From JBBWZH01 sp035544115 (GTDB lineage Bacteria > Actinomycetota > Actinomycetes > Mycobacteriales > CADCTP01): a stretch of 64,000 nt of DNA. This document shows positions 26,725-36,700 of the stretch, one piece after another (positions within the stretch are counted from its first letter, which is position 1; each line of letters begins with the position of its first letter). The position numbers and the translations under genes are program-made. The DNA is taken from positions 6,200,001 to 6,264,000 of the forward strand of contig OY970235.1 of the NCBI GenBank assembly GCA_963714145.1. The letters are read 5' to 3'. Under the pieces are notes generated by a model. That model made no database searches, was not told where the DNA came from, and was given only the letters and a program-made list of their open reading frames with translations.

Positions 26725-29132
26725 CTAGGGCGGTGTGGTCGGGCGCCAGCGGGCGTGCCGGGTGCCGGGGACGCCGTCGCGGACCAGCTGCAGCCGGGGT
26801 TTCGGCCCGTCGGTGCGGCCGGTCTGCGGCCGGCGGCTGCCGGCCTGGAACGGCGGCGGCCAGCCCGCCCCGGGGCCGGCGTAGCCCTGCTCGGCCGCCG
26901 CGTGCAGCGTCCAGTGCGGGTCGTAGAGGTGCGCCCGGCCGAGCGCGCACAGGTCGGCGCGGCCGGCCAGGATCAGCGAGTTCACGTCGTCGTAGGAGGA
27001 GATCGCGCCGACCGCGATGATCGCCACCGGGTACCGCTGGCCGACCTCGTTGCGGATCCGGTCGGCGAACGGGGTCTGGTACGAGCGGCCGAACGCGGGC
27101 CGCTCCGCCGCCACCACCTGGCCGGTGGAAACGTCGATCGCGTCCGCCCCGTGCTCGGCGAACGCGCGGGCGATCTCGACCGCGTCGTCCGCGTCCAGTG
27201 CCACCGTCGTACCAGTCGGTGGCCGAGATCCGCACGCTCATCGGCTTGCCGGCCGGCCAGACCGCGCGGACCGCGTCGAACACCTCCAGCGGGTAGCGCA
27301 GCCGGTTGGCCAGCGATCCGCCGTAGCCGTCGGTACGCCGGTTGGTCAGCGGCGAGATGAACGATGACAGCAGGTAGCCGTGCGCGCAGTGCAGCTCGAG
27401 CAGGTCGAAGCCGGCCCGGTCGCCCGTCTCGCGCCGCGGCCGACGAACTGCCCGCGGATCTCGGCCAGGTCGGCGCCGGTGAGCTCGCGCGGGATCTGCG
27501 ATGCCGGGGCGGTACGGCAGCGGGGACGGGCCGCAGACCGGCCAGTTGCCCGGCCGGCAGCGGCTCGTCGATGCCCTCCCACATCAGCCTGGTGGAGCCC
27601 TTGCGGCCGGAGTGGCCGAGCTGCAGGCCGATCTTCGCGGTGCTGGCGGCGTGCACGAAGTCGACGATGCGGCGCCAGCCGGCCTCCTGCCCGGGCGTGT
27701 ACAGGCCGGTGCAGCCGGGGGTGATCCGGCCCTCGGCGGACACGCAGACCATCTCGGTCATCACCAGCGCCGGCGCCGCCGAGCGCCTTGCTGCCGAGGT
27801 GGGCGAGGTGGAAGTCGCCGGGCAGGCCGTCCACCGCGGAGTACATGTCCATCGGCGAGACGACGACCCGGTTCTTCAGCTCCAGCCCGCGCAGCCGGAA
27901 CGGCTGGAACATCGGCGGTCGCACCTCCGGCACCGGCGCCATCCCGCGGCGCGCCTCGTGCCCGGCGAACCAACTGTCCACTGCGGCTACGAACTCCGGG
28001 TCGCGCAGCCGCAGGTTGTCGTAGGTGACCCGGCGGCTGCGGGTCAGGAGGTTGAACGCGAACTGCATCGGCTCCTGGTGCACGGTACTGGCCGAGGTTC
28101 TCGAACCACTCCAGGCTGGCCTGCGCGGCCCGCTGGGTGGACGGCACCACCGGCCGCCGCTCCGCCTCGTACGCCGCCAGCGCATTCGTCCACTGTGGAC
28201 TGCTCGTGCAGGCAGGCGGCCAGCGCCAGCGCGTCCTCCATCGCCAGCTTGGTGCCCGAGCCGATGGAGAAGTGCGCGGTGTGCGCCGCGTCGCCGAGCA
28301 GCACCACGTTGCCGTGCCGCCAGCTGCTCGCTGCGCACCGTGGCGAAGCTGACCCACCTGGAGTTGTTCGCGTGCACCTGGTGTCCGTCGAGGACGTCGG
28401 CGAACAGCTCACCCACCTTGGCGATCGAGGCGTGGTCGCTCTCCCCCGGGGCGAAGCTGCGGGCGGCCAGCTGGTCGAACCCGGCGGCCCGCCAGACCGC
28501 GTCGTGCATCTCCACGATGAACGTGCTGCCGGTCGCGTCGTACGGGTAGCCGTGGATCTGCATCACGCCGTACGGCGTCTGTCGGATGTCGAAGGTGAAG
28601 GCGTCGAAGACCCGGTCGGTGCCGAGCCACATGTACTTGCACCGTCGGACGTCCAGACTCCGGCCGAAGCACGTCGGCGTACTTGGCCCGGATGCCGGAG
28701 TTGACCCCGTCGCTGGCCACCACCAGGTCGTGCTCGGCGGCCAGCCGTCCGGGTCCGGTGCCTCGCGTGCTGGAAGCGCAGCGTCACGCCGAGGTCGGCG
28801 CAGCGCTGCTGCAGGATCTGCAGCAGCCGGCGCCGGCTCATCGCGGCGAACCCGTGCCCGCCGGAGGTGATCACGACCGGCTCCGCGCCGAGTTCCCAGT
28901 GCACGTCGATGTCGTCCCAGCGGGCGAACTCGCGCTCCATCGCCGCGTAGACGACCGGGTCGGCGTGCTCGATGCCGCCGAGCGTCTCGTCGGAGAACAC
29001 CACGCCGAAGCCGAACGTGTCGTCGGCGGCGTTGCGCTCCCAGACGGTGATCTCGTGCGCCGGGCCGAGCTGCTTGGCCAGCGCGGCGAAGTAGAGCCCG
29101 CCGGGCCCGCCGCCGACCACCGCGATGCGCAC
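26725..29132 (-). pseudogene. FAD monooxygenase fused to OYE-like reductase (salicylyl-CoA 5-hydroxylase / 2-aminobenzoyl-CoA monooxygenase type), frameshifted
   Basis: N-terminal half: GTG start, then RIAVVGGGPGGLYFAALAKQ (FAD site), LAAEHDLVVASDGVNSGIR, and GNVVLLGDAAHTAHFSIGSG, a group A flavin monooxygenase. C-terminal half: MFQPFRLRGLELKNRVVVSP, GLQLGHSGRKGST, DLLELHCAHGYLLSSFISPL, VRISATDW, LGRAHLYDPHWTLHAAAEQG, an old-yellow-enzyme-like FMN barrel. This fusion is typical of bifunctional salicylyl-CoA 5-hydroxylase and 2-aminobenzoyl-CoA monooxygenase/reductase proteins (~780 residues). About a dozen one-base shifts are needed (for example near 28670, 28320, 28187, 28084, 27778, 27550, 27505, 27208). 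Confidence 0.8.
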
Positions 29133-29149
29133 CGCCGCCGCCCGACCGC

Positions 29150-30803
29150 TCACGCGGCGTGGCCGGCGCGCTGCCCGCCGCGCGGGCCCGCTCGCGCAGC
29201 CGGAACCGCTGCAGCTTGCCGGTGTTCGTACGCGGCAGCGCCTCGACGAAGGTCGACCGCCCGCGGGTACTTGTACGGCGCGATCCGCTGCTTGACGAAG
29301 TCCTGCAACGCGGTGGCCCGGTCGGCCGGGTCGGCCGGCGGCGCCGTCCCGGAGCACCACGTAGGCCGCCACGATCATGCCGCGGTCCGCGTCCGGGGCG
29401 GCGACCACGCCGCAGTCGGCGACGTCCGGGTGGGCCAGCAGCGCCTCCTCGACCTCCGGCCCGGCGATGTTGTAGCCGGCCGAGATGATCATGTCGTCGC
29501 TGCGGGCCTGGTACCAGAAGTAGCCGTCGGCGTCCCGCACGTAGGTGTCGCCGGTGAGGTTCCAGCCGTCCTGCACGTACGTGCGCTGCCGGTCGTCGGC
29601 GAGGTAGCGGCAGCCGGTCGGGCCCTTGACCGCCAGCCGGCCGATGGTGCCGTCCGGCACCGGCTGGCCGGTCGTCGTCCAGCACCGCGGCCTGGTAGCC
29701 GGGCACCGCCCGGCCGGTCGAGCCGGGCCGGATGTCGTCGTCGGCGGCGGAGATGAAGATGTGCAGCATCTCGGTGGAGCCGATGCCGTCGATGATGCGC
29801 AGCCCGGTCGCCTGGTGGAACGCCTCCCAGACCGAGCGCGGCAGCGGCTCACCGGCCGAGACGCAGCGCCGCAGGCTGGCCAAGCTGGGCGGCCTTGCCG
29901 GCGGCCAGCATCGCCCGGTAGGCGGTCGGCGCGGTGGAGAGCACGGTCGACGCCGTGCTCGGCGATCGCGTCCGGCAGCAGGTCCGGGGTGGCCTTCTCC
30001 AGCAGCAGGCTGGCCGCGCCGGCCCGCAGCGGGAAGATCAGCAGGCCGCCCAGCCCGAACGTGAACGCCAGCGGCGGGCTGCCGGTGAACAGGTCGTCCG
30101 AAGTCGGCTCGCAGCAGGTGCCGGCAGAACGTGTCGGCGATCGCGAGCGACGTCCCGGTGCAGTGCATCGTCGCCTTTGGACGGCCGGTGGTGCCGGAGG
30201 TGAACGCGAGCAGCGCCACGTCGTCGGCCGCGGTGGCGCACGGGTGCGAACTCGCCGGACTTCGCCGCACACCGCTGGACCAGGTCGTCGGCACCGTCGC
30301 CGCCGTACCGGATCAGCCGCAGCCCGGGCACCGCCGCGGCGGCCAGATCGGCGGTGAACCGCGCGTCGCAGCAGGCCAGGTCGACCTTCGCGATCTCGCA
30401 GATCGGTGGCCAGCTCACCGGCCCGCAGCAGCGGCATCGTCGGCACCGCGACCCCGCCGGCCTGGATCACGCCCAGCCAGCAGGCGGCCAGCCACGGGTT
30501 GTTCGGCCCGCGCAGCAGCACCCGGTTGCCGGGCACCAGGCCGAGGTCCTCGACCAGCACCTGGGCGATCGCGTCGGCCCGGCGCAGCACCTCGCCATAC
30601 GTCCAGGTCCCGGCCGGCGAGACCAGGCAGCGGCGGTCGGCACCGTACCGGGCGATGGTCTGGTCCAGCAGCACCTCGGCGCAGTTGAGCCGGTCCGGGT
30701 AGGCCAGCTCGGGCAGGTCGAAGCGCAGGTCGGGCCACTGGTCGGTGGGCGGCAGCGAGTCCCGGCAGAACGTGTCGACATGGGCCGTGGGCAACAGTTC
30801 CAT
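29150..30803 (-). pseudogene. aryl-CoA ligase (benzoate/2-aminobenzoate-CoA ligase family), frameshifted
   Basis: Starts MELLPTAHVDTFCRD at ATG 30803 with GAGAGG 7 bp upstream. Across frames it gives a ~540-residue adenylate-forming ligase: RVLLRGPNNPWLAACWLGVI, the P-loop FTSGTTGRPKATMH, GSTEMLHIF, DGWNLTGDTYVRDADGYFWY, RSDDMIISAGYNIAGPEVEE and the lysine region ALPRTNTGKLQRF. Nine shifts, near 30403, 30243, 30101, 29945, 29882, 29670, 29341, 29251 and 29169, are all one-base insertions. It would activate an aromatic acid with ATP and CoA for the monooxygenase encoded 18 bp downstream. Confidence 0.82.
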
Positions 30804-30987
30804 GACGGCACCTCTCTGTGCGTCCGGCCGGGCACGCGGTCTGGCCAGTATTCGCCCGGTCGGCCCACCCGGCCAGCGGACCGGACGACCCGGCACGGCC
30901 CGCCGGGCCGACCAGCCAGCCGACCCGGCCCGGCACCCCGGCCCCGGCGGCCCGGGCGGCGGCCCTGGCGGCCGGCGGACCGGCCGG

Positions 30988-31386
30988 TCAGGGCAGCACG
31001 GCCTGGCCCTGCACCTCGACCAGCGCCTCGGCGTCCCAGAGTCTGGACACGCCGATCGCGGCCATCGCCGGATACGCCGTACCGACCCGCCGGCGCCAGA
31101 CCGCGCCCAGCTCCCCAGCATGGGCCCGGTAGTCGTCTATGTCCACTATGTACACAGTCAGGCTGGTCAGGTCTTCGGGCTCACCGCCGGCCGCGGTCAG
31201 CACGGTCAGCAGGTTGCCCAGCGCCCGGTCGAACTGCGCGACGATGCCGGCGCCCTCGATCCGCCCGGCCGGGTCGAGCGCGGTCTGCCCGGCCAGGAAG
31301 ACCAGCCGCGATCCGGTCGCGACGACGGCGTGCGAGAACCCGGACGGGCGCGCCAGCTCGGCGGGATTCACCAGCGAGTGAGTCAC
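30988..31386 (-). CDS. RidA family protein (enamine/imine deaminase-like)
   Basis: About 132 residues with the RidA pattern: VVATGSRLVFLAGQTALDPAGRIEG, QFDRALGNLLTVLTAAGG, LTSLTVYIVDIDDYRAH and the C-terminal LVEVQGQAVLP. RidA proteins form trimers and hydrolyse reactive enamines or imines. The start is GTG 31386 (or GTG 31395), AAGGTGA being close by. It is divergent from the thiolase gene (45 bp) and upstream of the aryl-CoA ligase in the same direction. In this cluster it may release ammonia from an amino-ring intermediate; this is inference. Its frame is intact. Confidence 0.88.
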   Translation of the reverse strand: MTHSLVNPAELARPSGFSHAVVATGSRLVFLAGQTALDPAGRIEGAGIVAQFDRALGNLLTVLTAAGGEPEDLTSLTVYIVDIDDYRAHAGELGAVWRRRVGTAYPAMAAIGVSRLWDAEALVEVQGQAVLP

Positions 31387-31431
31387 CCAGGTCACCTTGG
31401 CAACGGTGCCGTCCCGGGTCAAGATGCGACG

Positions 31432-32598
31432 ATGGACGCGCTGTTGCTCGACGCGGTTCGCACGCCGTTCGGGAAGTACCGGGGCGGCCTGTCCGGCATC
31501 CGCACCGACGACCTGGCCACGCTGCCGCTGGCCGAGCTGGTCCGCCGGCACCCCGAGGTCGACCCGGCCAGCATCGAGGACGTCGTCTACGGCGACGCGA
31601 ACGGCGCCGGCGAGGACAACCGGAACGTCGGCCGGATGGCGGCGCTGCTGGCCGGGCTGCCGGTGACGGTCCCGGGTAGCACGGTGAACCGGCTCTGCGG
31701 TTCCGGTGGCGAGGCGATCGTGCAGGCCGCCCGCGCGCTCGCGGTCGGCGACGCGCGGCTGTTGGTGGCCGGCGGGGTGGAGGGCATGTCCCGGGCGCCG
31801 TACGTGCTGCCGGCGCCGGACGAGGCGCTGCCACGCTCGATGCAGCTCTGGCCCACGGCGCTGGGCTGGCGCATGGTCAACCCGCAGTTCCCGGCCGAGT
31901 GGACCGCCCCGCTCGGCGTCTGCGCCGAGAACGTGGCCGCCGAATTCGGCATCGGCCGGGACGCCCAGGACGAGTGGGCATTGCGCTCGCACCAGCGCGC
32001 CGCTGAGGCCTGGGCGAAGGGCCTGCACGACGACTACGTGCTGGCCGTGGACGGCGTGCACCGGGACGAGTCGATCCGCCCGGACACATCCTCCGCCGCG
32101 CTGGCCAAGCTGCGGCCGGCGTTCACTCCACAAGGGACGGTCACGGCCGGCAACGCGTCACCGCTGAACGACGGCGCGATCGCGATCCTGATGGGTACCC
32201 GGGCCGCCGCCGGCGAGCTGGCCGTCGAGCCGCTGGCCGAGATCCTCGGCTCGTCCGTGGCCGCGCTCAGCCCGGAGCGGTTCACGGTGGCGCCGGTGCC
32301 GGCGATCCGCCGGCTGCTGGCCCGTACCGGACTGTCCATTTCGGACGTCGCGGTCTGGGAGATCAACGAGGCGTTCGCCGCGATGGTGCTGTCCAACCTG
32401 CACGAACTGGCCGGGATCGACCCGGAGAAGGTGAACCCGCACGGCGGCGCGATCGCGATCGGGCACCCGCTCGGCGCGTCGATGCCGCGGGTGGTCGTCG
32501 ACTGCGCCCGCGAACTGCGCCGGCGCGGCGGAGGCATCGGCATCGCGGCCGCCTGCATCGGCGTCGGCCAGGGCCTGGCGATCGCGCTGCGCGCCTGA
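31432..32598 (+). CDS. thiolase family protein (acetyl-CoA C-acyltransferase)
   Basis: A 388-residue thiolase starting at ATG 31432. Active-site residues are present: nucleophile Cys in NRLCGSGGEAIVQAA, NEAFAAMV, His in GHPLGASMPRV and the second Cys in AACIGVGQG (usually CIGGGQG; here Val replaces a Gly). LLLDAVRTPFGKYRGG is the standard N-terminus. The sequence closely matches PcaF/PaaJ-type aromatic-pathway thiolases in layout. The stop overlaps the ATG of the enoyl-CoA hydratase gene (TGATG). Expected to cleave the final beta-ketoacyl-CoA of the aromatic route. Confidence 0.93.
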   Translation: MDALLLDAVRTPFGKYRGGLSGIRTDDLATLPLAELVRRHPEVDPASIEDVVYGDANGAGEDNRNVGRMAALLAGLPVTVPGSTVNRLCGSGGEAIVQAARALAVGDARLLVAGGVEGMSRAPYVLPAPDEALPRSMQLWPTALGWRMVNPQFPAEWTAPLGVCAENVAAEFGIGRDAQDEWALRSHQRAAEAWAKGLHDDYVLAVDGVHRDESIRPDTSSAALAKLRPAFTPQGTVTAGNASPLNDGAIAILMGTRAAAGELAVEPLAEILGSSVAALSPERFTVAPVPAIRRLLARTGLSISDVAVWEINEAFAAMVLSNLHELAGIDPEKVNPHGGAIAIGHPLGASMPRVVVDCARELRRRGGGIGIAAACIGVGQGLAIALRA

Positions 32599-33402
32599 TG
32601 ACCATCGACCCGGCCCAGTTCACCGACGTCCGGTACGCCGTCGAGGCCGACGGCATCGCGGTCATCACCATCGACCGCCCAGATCGGCGGAATGCGTTCC
32701 GCGGCCGCACCGTGGACGAACTGCTGTCCGCGTTCAAGCATGCCTGGGCGGACCGGCGGGTCGCCTGCGTGATCCTGACCGGGGCCGGCGACCAGGCCTT
32801 CTGCGCCGGCGGTGACGTGAAGGAACGCGCCGAGACCGGCGGCTACGGGGAAACCGAATGGGGCACGTTCGAGATCGAACGGCTGCACCGGATGATCCGC
32901 GACATCCCGAAACCGGTGATCGCGGCGGTGAACGGGGTCGCGGTCGGCGGCGGCCACGTGCTGCACGTGCTCTGCGACCTGTCCATCGCGGCCACCGGCG
33001 CCCGGTTCGGCCAGTCCGGGCCGCGGGTCGGATCTTTCGACGCCGGCTTCGGCTCGGCGTACCTGGCCCGGGTGGTGGGCGAGAAACGGGCCCGGCAGAT
33101 CTGGTTCCTGCTCGACCTGTTCGACGCGGAGACGGCCGAACGCTGGGGGTTGGTGAACGCGGTCGTCCCGGCCGAGTCCTTGCTGGACACGGCCCGGGAG
33201 TGGGCCCGGAAGATCGGGTCCTACTCGCCGACCGCGCTGCGGTTCCTGAAGCACTCGTTCAACGCGGACTCCGACCACCTCAGCGGCATCTCGCACCTGG
33301 CCTTCGACGGGCTGGAGCTTGTACGCACACAGCGACGAGGGCATGGAGGGCGCCCGGGCTTTCACCGAGAAACGCCCGCCCGATTTCGGCCCCTACCGCT
33401 GA
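32598..33402 (+). CDS. enoyl-CoA hydratase/isomerase family protein, with an apparent frameshift near its 3' end
   Basis: A crotonase-fold protein: AVITIDRPDRRNAFRG, the oxyanion-hole blocks DQAFCAGGDVKERAE and VNGVAVGGGHVLHVLCDL, and GSFDAGFGSAYLARVVG. Reading stays in frame to LAFDGLEL at 33318. An extra T at 33319-33320 then shifts it; removing it gives YAHSDEGMEGARAFTEKRPP and DFGPYR to a TGA at 33400-33402, the normal end for the family (267 residues). Taken as written the frame runs on to 33572 through non-homologous sequence. It is coupled to the thiolase. The pattern resembles DHNA synthase and ring-hydrolysing MenB-type enzymes as well as hydratases. Confidence 0.85.
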
Positions 33403-33442
33403 CCCGGTACCCGCTGACCCCAGTACCCACTGACCCCGGTAC
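33396..33442 (+). repeat. three 15-16-bp tandem units covering a stop codon
   Basis: CCGCTGACCCGGTAC, CCGCTGACCCCAGTAC and CCACTGACCCCGGTAC are head to tail, with a fourth partial unit. The first contains the last Arg codon and TGA of the restored enoyl-CoA hydratase frame, so the unit looks like a copied gene end. Confidence 0.8.
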
Positions 33443-33476
33443 CCGCTGGCCGGCGGTCCGGTCTGGGCCAGCGGGT
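33441..33476. terminator. terminator hairpin between convergent genes
   Basis: ACCCGCTGGCC and GGCCAGCGGGT make a perfect 11-bp stem with a 14-base loop, between the enoyl-CoA hydratase end and the stop of the convergent PspC gene 9 bp away. It can work in both directions. Confidence 0.7.
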
Positions 33477-33484
33477 CGGCCGGG

Positions 33485-33745
33485 TCATGCGATCGGAGTC
33501 TGCGGCGGCGCCTGGTACATGTTGGTGGCGCCGGCCTCCTCCATCGGCATCAGGATCCAGAGGATCGGGTAGACCACGATCGGGCTGCCCGGCAGGAGCA
33601 GCAGCACCAGGAAGAACAGCAGCCGGGCCGGCCAGGGGTCGATCCCGAGCTTCCGGCCGAGGCCGGAGCAGACGCCGGCGAGCAGCCGGCCGTCCCTGGA
33701 CCGCACCAGGCCCTCGCTGCGGAAAGCGGCGTGAATCTTCTCCAT
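33485..33745 (-). CDS. small PspC-domain membrane protein
   Basis: An 86-residue protein: a PspC domain reading VRSRDGRLLAGVCSGLGRKL, GIDPWPARLLFFLVLLLLPGS and IVVYPILWILMPMEE, with two hydrophobic stretches. A short tail NMYQAPPQTPIA follows. The start is ATG 33745; GAAGGGAA lies about 12 bp upstream. PspC proteins act in membrane-stress signalling; no pspA lies nearby. It is divergent from nothing and faces the enoyl-CoA hydratase gene tail to tail. Confidence 0.9.
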   Translation of the reverse strand: MEKIHAAFRSEGLVRSRDGRLLAGVCSGLGRKLGIDPWPARLLFFLVLLLLPGSPIVVYPILWILMPMEEAGATNMYQAPPQTPIA

Positions 33746-33932
33746 GATGAGTTCGTTCCCTTCGAACTTCGCGAGTGAACCTGACACCACAGAGCCTGCG
33801 CCCCGGCCGCCCCGGGGCACATCGGGGACGGACCCTGGAACCACCCCGGCCTTGCCGAGCACCGGCCTCAGGGTCAAGTGGCCCACACCACAGGACGGCC
33901 CCGGCTCGCCGGACGGCCGCGGGGGCGGCGGC

Positions 33933-36584
33933 TCAGCCGGCGCCGAGGCAGACGAACGCGGCGGCGGTGAACCGGTCCTGCCCGGTGTCCGGGGCGCTGG
34001 CGGCGGCCAGCGCGGCGGCCGGGCTGGCGCCGGCCCGCATGGCCTGGTGCAGCGCGAGCATGGTCGGCCGGGTGGCATCATCCGGCACCGGGAACAGCGG
34101 GGCGACCAGCGCGGCGGTGCCCTGCGCGAGCAGCGCCGCGGACAGGCCCATCAACTCGTCACCGGGCCGGATCTCGGCCAGCCCGGCGTCGCAGGAGGCC
34201 AGCACCATGCACCGGGGCGCCCGCCGCAGCCGCTCCAGGTCGTACACCGTGATCGGGCCGTCGGCCAGCAGCAGCGCGGACAGCAGCGGCTGGTCGGCCC
34301 GGAACGTGCCGTGCGCGGCGACGTGCGCGAGGTCGGCGCCGTCCAGCGCGGCGGCGACGGTGGCGACGGTGGCGTCCGCACCGGTCAGCGTCACCGCGTG
34401 CTGGTAGAGCCGTCCCAGGTCGGCGATCTCCGGCCCGGCCTCGGGCAGGTCCGGCCCGGCCACCAGCACCACCCGCCCCGGTCCGTTGCCCGGCGTGGTC
34501 TCGATGCCGGCGCTGGCCGCCCGCTGCCACCAGGCCGCCGACGGCGCCACGCTGGTCGGCTGCCCGGCCCGGGACGGCAGCAGCGCCCACGGCAGCGCGT
34601 GCAGCACTGTCGTCGGCACTATCACCAGTGGACGGTCCACAGTGGACGCAAGCGGGCCCAGCAGCAGGTCGTCCAGGGCGCGGGCCTCGGCGTCGGCCTG
34701 CCGGGCGGCCCGCTCCAGCGACTCGGTCGAGCCGAACCGGTGCACCAGCCGGCGCAGCCAGAACCGCAGCAGCGTGGCCGACCGGGTCACCTGCTCGATC
34801 GGCGCCAGCGGCGTCAGCGTCTGCCGCCGGCCAGCCAGCACCACCGCGTACAGCATGTCGTCGGACTCCACGAACTCGACCAGCGCCCGCTCCCCCAGCG
34901 CCCGCCGTATCTCCACAGTGGACGGTGGGCCGGACGAGTACCGCTGCGCGGCCAGGCTGTGCCGGGCCAGCCGCTGCACCGACCGCTCCAGCGTGACCTG
35001 CCGGCGCAGCAGCCGGGCGGCGTCGCGGCCGCCGGCGTCCCGCTGCTCGTGCACCACCTGGCGCAGCTCGGCCAGCGCCTCGGCCAGCTGCTCGTCCGCC
35101 GGCGGCCGCACCGGGCGCAGCCCGAGCACGCCGGCCCGCCAGCGCTCGGCCCAGCGCAGCACCCGGCCCGGATCGCCGTCCTGCAGCGCCAGCTTCGTGC
35201 CGAGCCGGGCCAGGTCGGCGGCGTGCGCGGACGCGTTCGCCCGCAGCTCGGTGCCGCCCATCGCCTCCCGGTGCCGCTCCACCGCCGACATCCCGGCCCG
35301 CAGCGCCAGATCCGCCCGCCGCCGGTCCCCCGCGGCCAGGTGCAGCAGGGCCCGGGCGTGGAACACCCGCGACCGCACGTCGGCCGGGTCGTCGCCGCGC
35401 CGCGCCGCGAGCGGGGCCAGCTGCGCCCGCGCCGTGCGGACGCGGCCCAGCTCCAGCGCGATCTGCCCGGCCACCAGCCGCGCGTCCAACGCCCCGATCG
35501 CCCAGCCGGCCGCCTCCAGCCGCCGGGTCAACCGGACGCTGGCGGCCAGCAGCTCCGGCGTGCGCGCCCCGGACGCCCAGGCCGCCCGCACCCCGGTCGC
35601 CTCGGCCGCCGCCCGGTAGCTTGCCCGCCGCTGCCGGCCGAACGCGGCCGCCGACACCCCGGCCATCTCCCGCGCCTCGTCCAACCGGCCGTCCAGCAGC
35701 GAGATCTGCGCCAGCACCAGCTGCGCCTCGGCCAGGTATGCGGTCAGCCCGCGCTTGTCCAGCTCCGGGACCGCCCGCTCCGCGGTCGCCCGCGCCTCCA
35801 CCAGCAGCCGCGCCGACAGCAGCGCCTCACTGCGGTCCATCAGGCCGACCGCCTCCACCATCTCGTGCTCGGCCAGGTACCGGTCGATCTCGTCGAACGC
35901 GGTCAGCGCCGCGATCACGTCACCGCGCCGGGCCGCCACCACGCCGACGTTGTGCCCCGCGTCCGACACCGCCCGCGGCTGATTCAGCTCGGTGAACAGC
36001 CCCATCGCCCGGCGCAGGTCCGCCTCCACCGCGGCCAGCGCCCCTTGCCGGGACCGGATCAGCGACCGGTTGTTGTGCAGCGCGGCCAGCATGAACAGGT
36101 CATCGGCCGCCACCAGCAGCGGCTCGGCACTCTCGTAGGCGGCCAGCGCCGCGTCCAACCGGCCCTGGAACTGGAACACCGCGCCGCGCTGGAACTCCAC
36201 CCGGCCCGGCCGCGGCGCCGGCACCACCGCCGCCGCCCGGTCCAACTCGGCGAACGCCGCGGTGATCCGGCCCCGGTACGCCAGCGCGAGCGCGAGGCTG
36301 ATCCGCACCTCGGCTCCGGTCGCCGCGGCGCCGGCCCGATCCGCCAGCCGGGCCGCGCGGGTCAGGTGCGTCACCGCCGCCGGCATGTCCTGTTCGTGCC
36401 GCGCGGCCAACCCCAATGCCCATTCGGCCGTGGCGGCGGGCCGGCCGTCCGGCGCCGCCCGCAGCACCTCATTGGCTACGGCACGCGCCGCCACCGGGTC
36501 GCTGGCCGCGAGTTGGACAGCCTCCTGCGCGCGGGCGAGATACCCGCGTTGCCCACCACCGTGCGTTGCGGCCCTCGCCACCAT
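33933..36584 (-). CDS. TPR protein with C-terminal CHAT (caspase-like) peptidase domain
   Basis: About 883 residues. The first ~600 are Ala-rich helical TPR-like repeats. The C-terminal ~280 form a CHAT domain: LVIVPTTVLHALPWALLP, then the predicted catalytic His in VAAHGTFRADQPLLS (about residue 755-760) and Cys in MVLASCDAGLAEI (about 797-803), and LAQGTAALVAPLFPV. CHAT proteins are caspase/separase-clan peptidases, often in conflict or cell-death modules. The start is uncertain: ATG 36584, or GTG/TTG codons at 36599 and 36602. It is divergent from the S8 peptidase (about 115 bp), with which it may form a protease pair. No signal peptide is visible, so it is cytoplasmic. Confidence 0.9.
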   Translation of the reverse strand: MVARAATHGGGQRGYLARAQEAVQLAASDPVAARAVANEVLRAAPDGRPAATAEWALGLAARHEQDMPAAVTHLTRAARLADRAGAAATGAEVRISLALALAYRGRITAAFAELDRAAAVVPAPRPGRVEFQRGAVFQFQGRLDAALAAYESAEPLLVAADDLFMLAALHNNRSLIRSRQGALAAVEADLRRAMGLFTELNQPRAVSDAGHNVGVVAARRGDVIAALTAFDEIDRYLAEHEMVEAVGLMDRSEALLSARLLVEARATAERAVPELDKRGLTAYLAEAQLVLAQISLLDGRLDEAREMAGVSAAAFGRQRRASYRAAAEATGVRAAWASGARTPELLAASVRLTRRLEAAGWAIGALDARLVAGQIALELGRVRTARAQLAPLAARRGDDPADVRSRVFHARALLHLAAGDRRRADLALRAGMSAVERHREAMGGTELRANASAHAADLARLGTKLALQDGDPGRVLRWAERWRAGVLGLRPVRPPADEQLAEALAELRQVVHEQRDAGGRDAARLLRRQVTLERSVQRLARHSLAAQRYSSGPPSTVEIRRALGERALVEFVESDDMLYAVVLAGRRQTLTPLAPIEQVTRSATLLRFWLRRLVHRFGSTESLERAARQADAEARALDDLLLGPLASTVDRPLVIVPTTVLHALPWALLPSRAGQPTSVAPSAAWWQRAASAGIETTPGNGPGRVVLVAGPDLPEAGPEIADLGRLYQHAVTLTGADATVATVAAALDGADLAHVAAHGTFRADQPLLSALLLADGPITVYDLERLRRAPRCMVLASCDAGLAEIRPGDELMGLSAALLAQGTAALVAPLFPVPDDATRPTMLALHQAMRAGASPAAALAAASAPDTGQDRFTAAAFVCLGAG

Positions 36585-36700
36585 CACACCGTCGCTCACC
36601 AAGAAGCGGGACGCCTTCTTGTGGGATTCGTCGCTCTGCGTATCAGCAAACCGGCGACACTGCTCTCATCGTAGAACCTTCGTCGGCGAGGAGGGCAGGA

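Noticed and set aside
24274..30803. Programmed ribosomal frameshifting as explanation for the frame changes
   Set aside because: Far too many shifts, at sites without common slippery sequence or structure, and mostly single inserted bases.
33403..33572. The extended C-terminus of the enoyl-CoA hydratase
   Set aside because: It is translation of the stop-codon repeats, terminator and the antisense of the PspC gene after a one-base shift.
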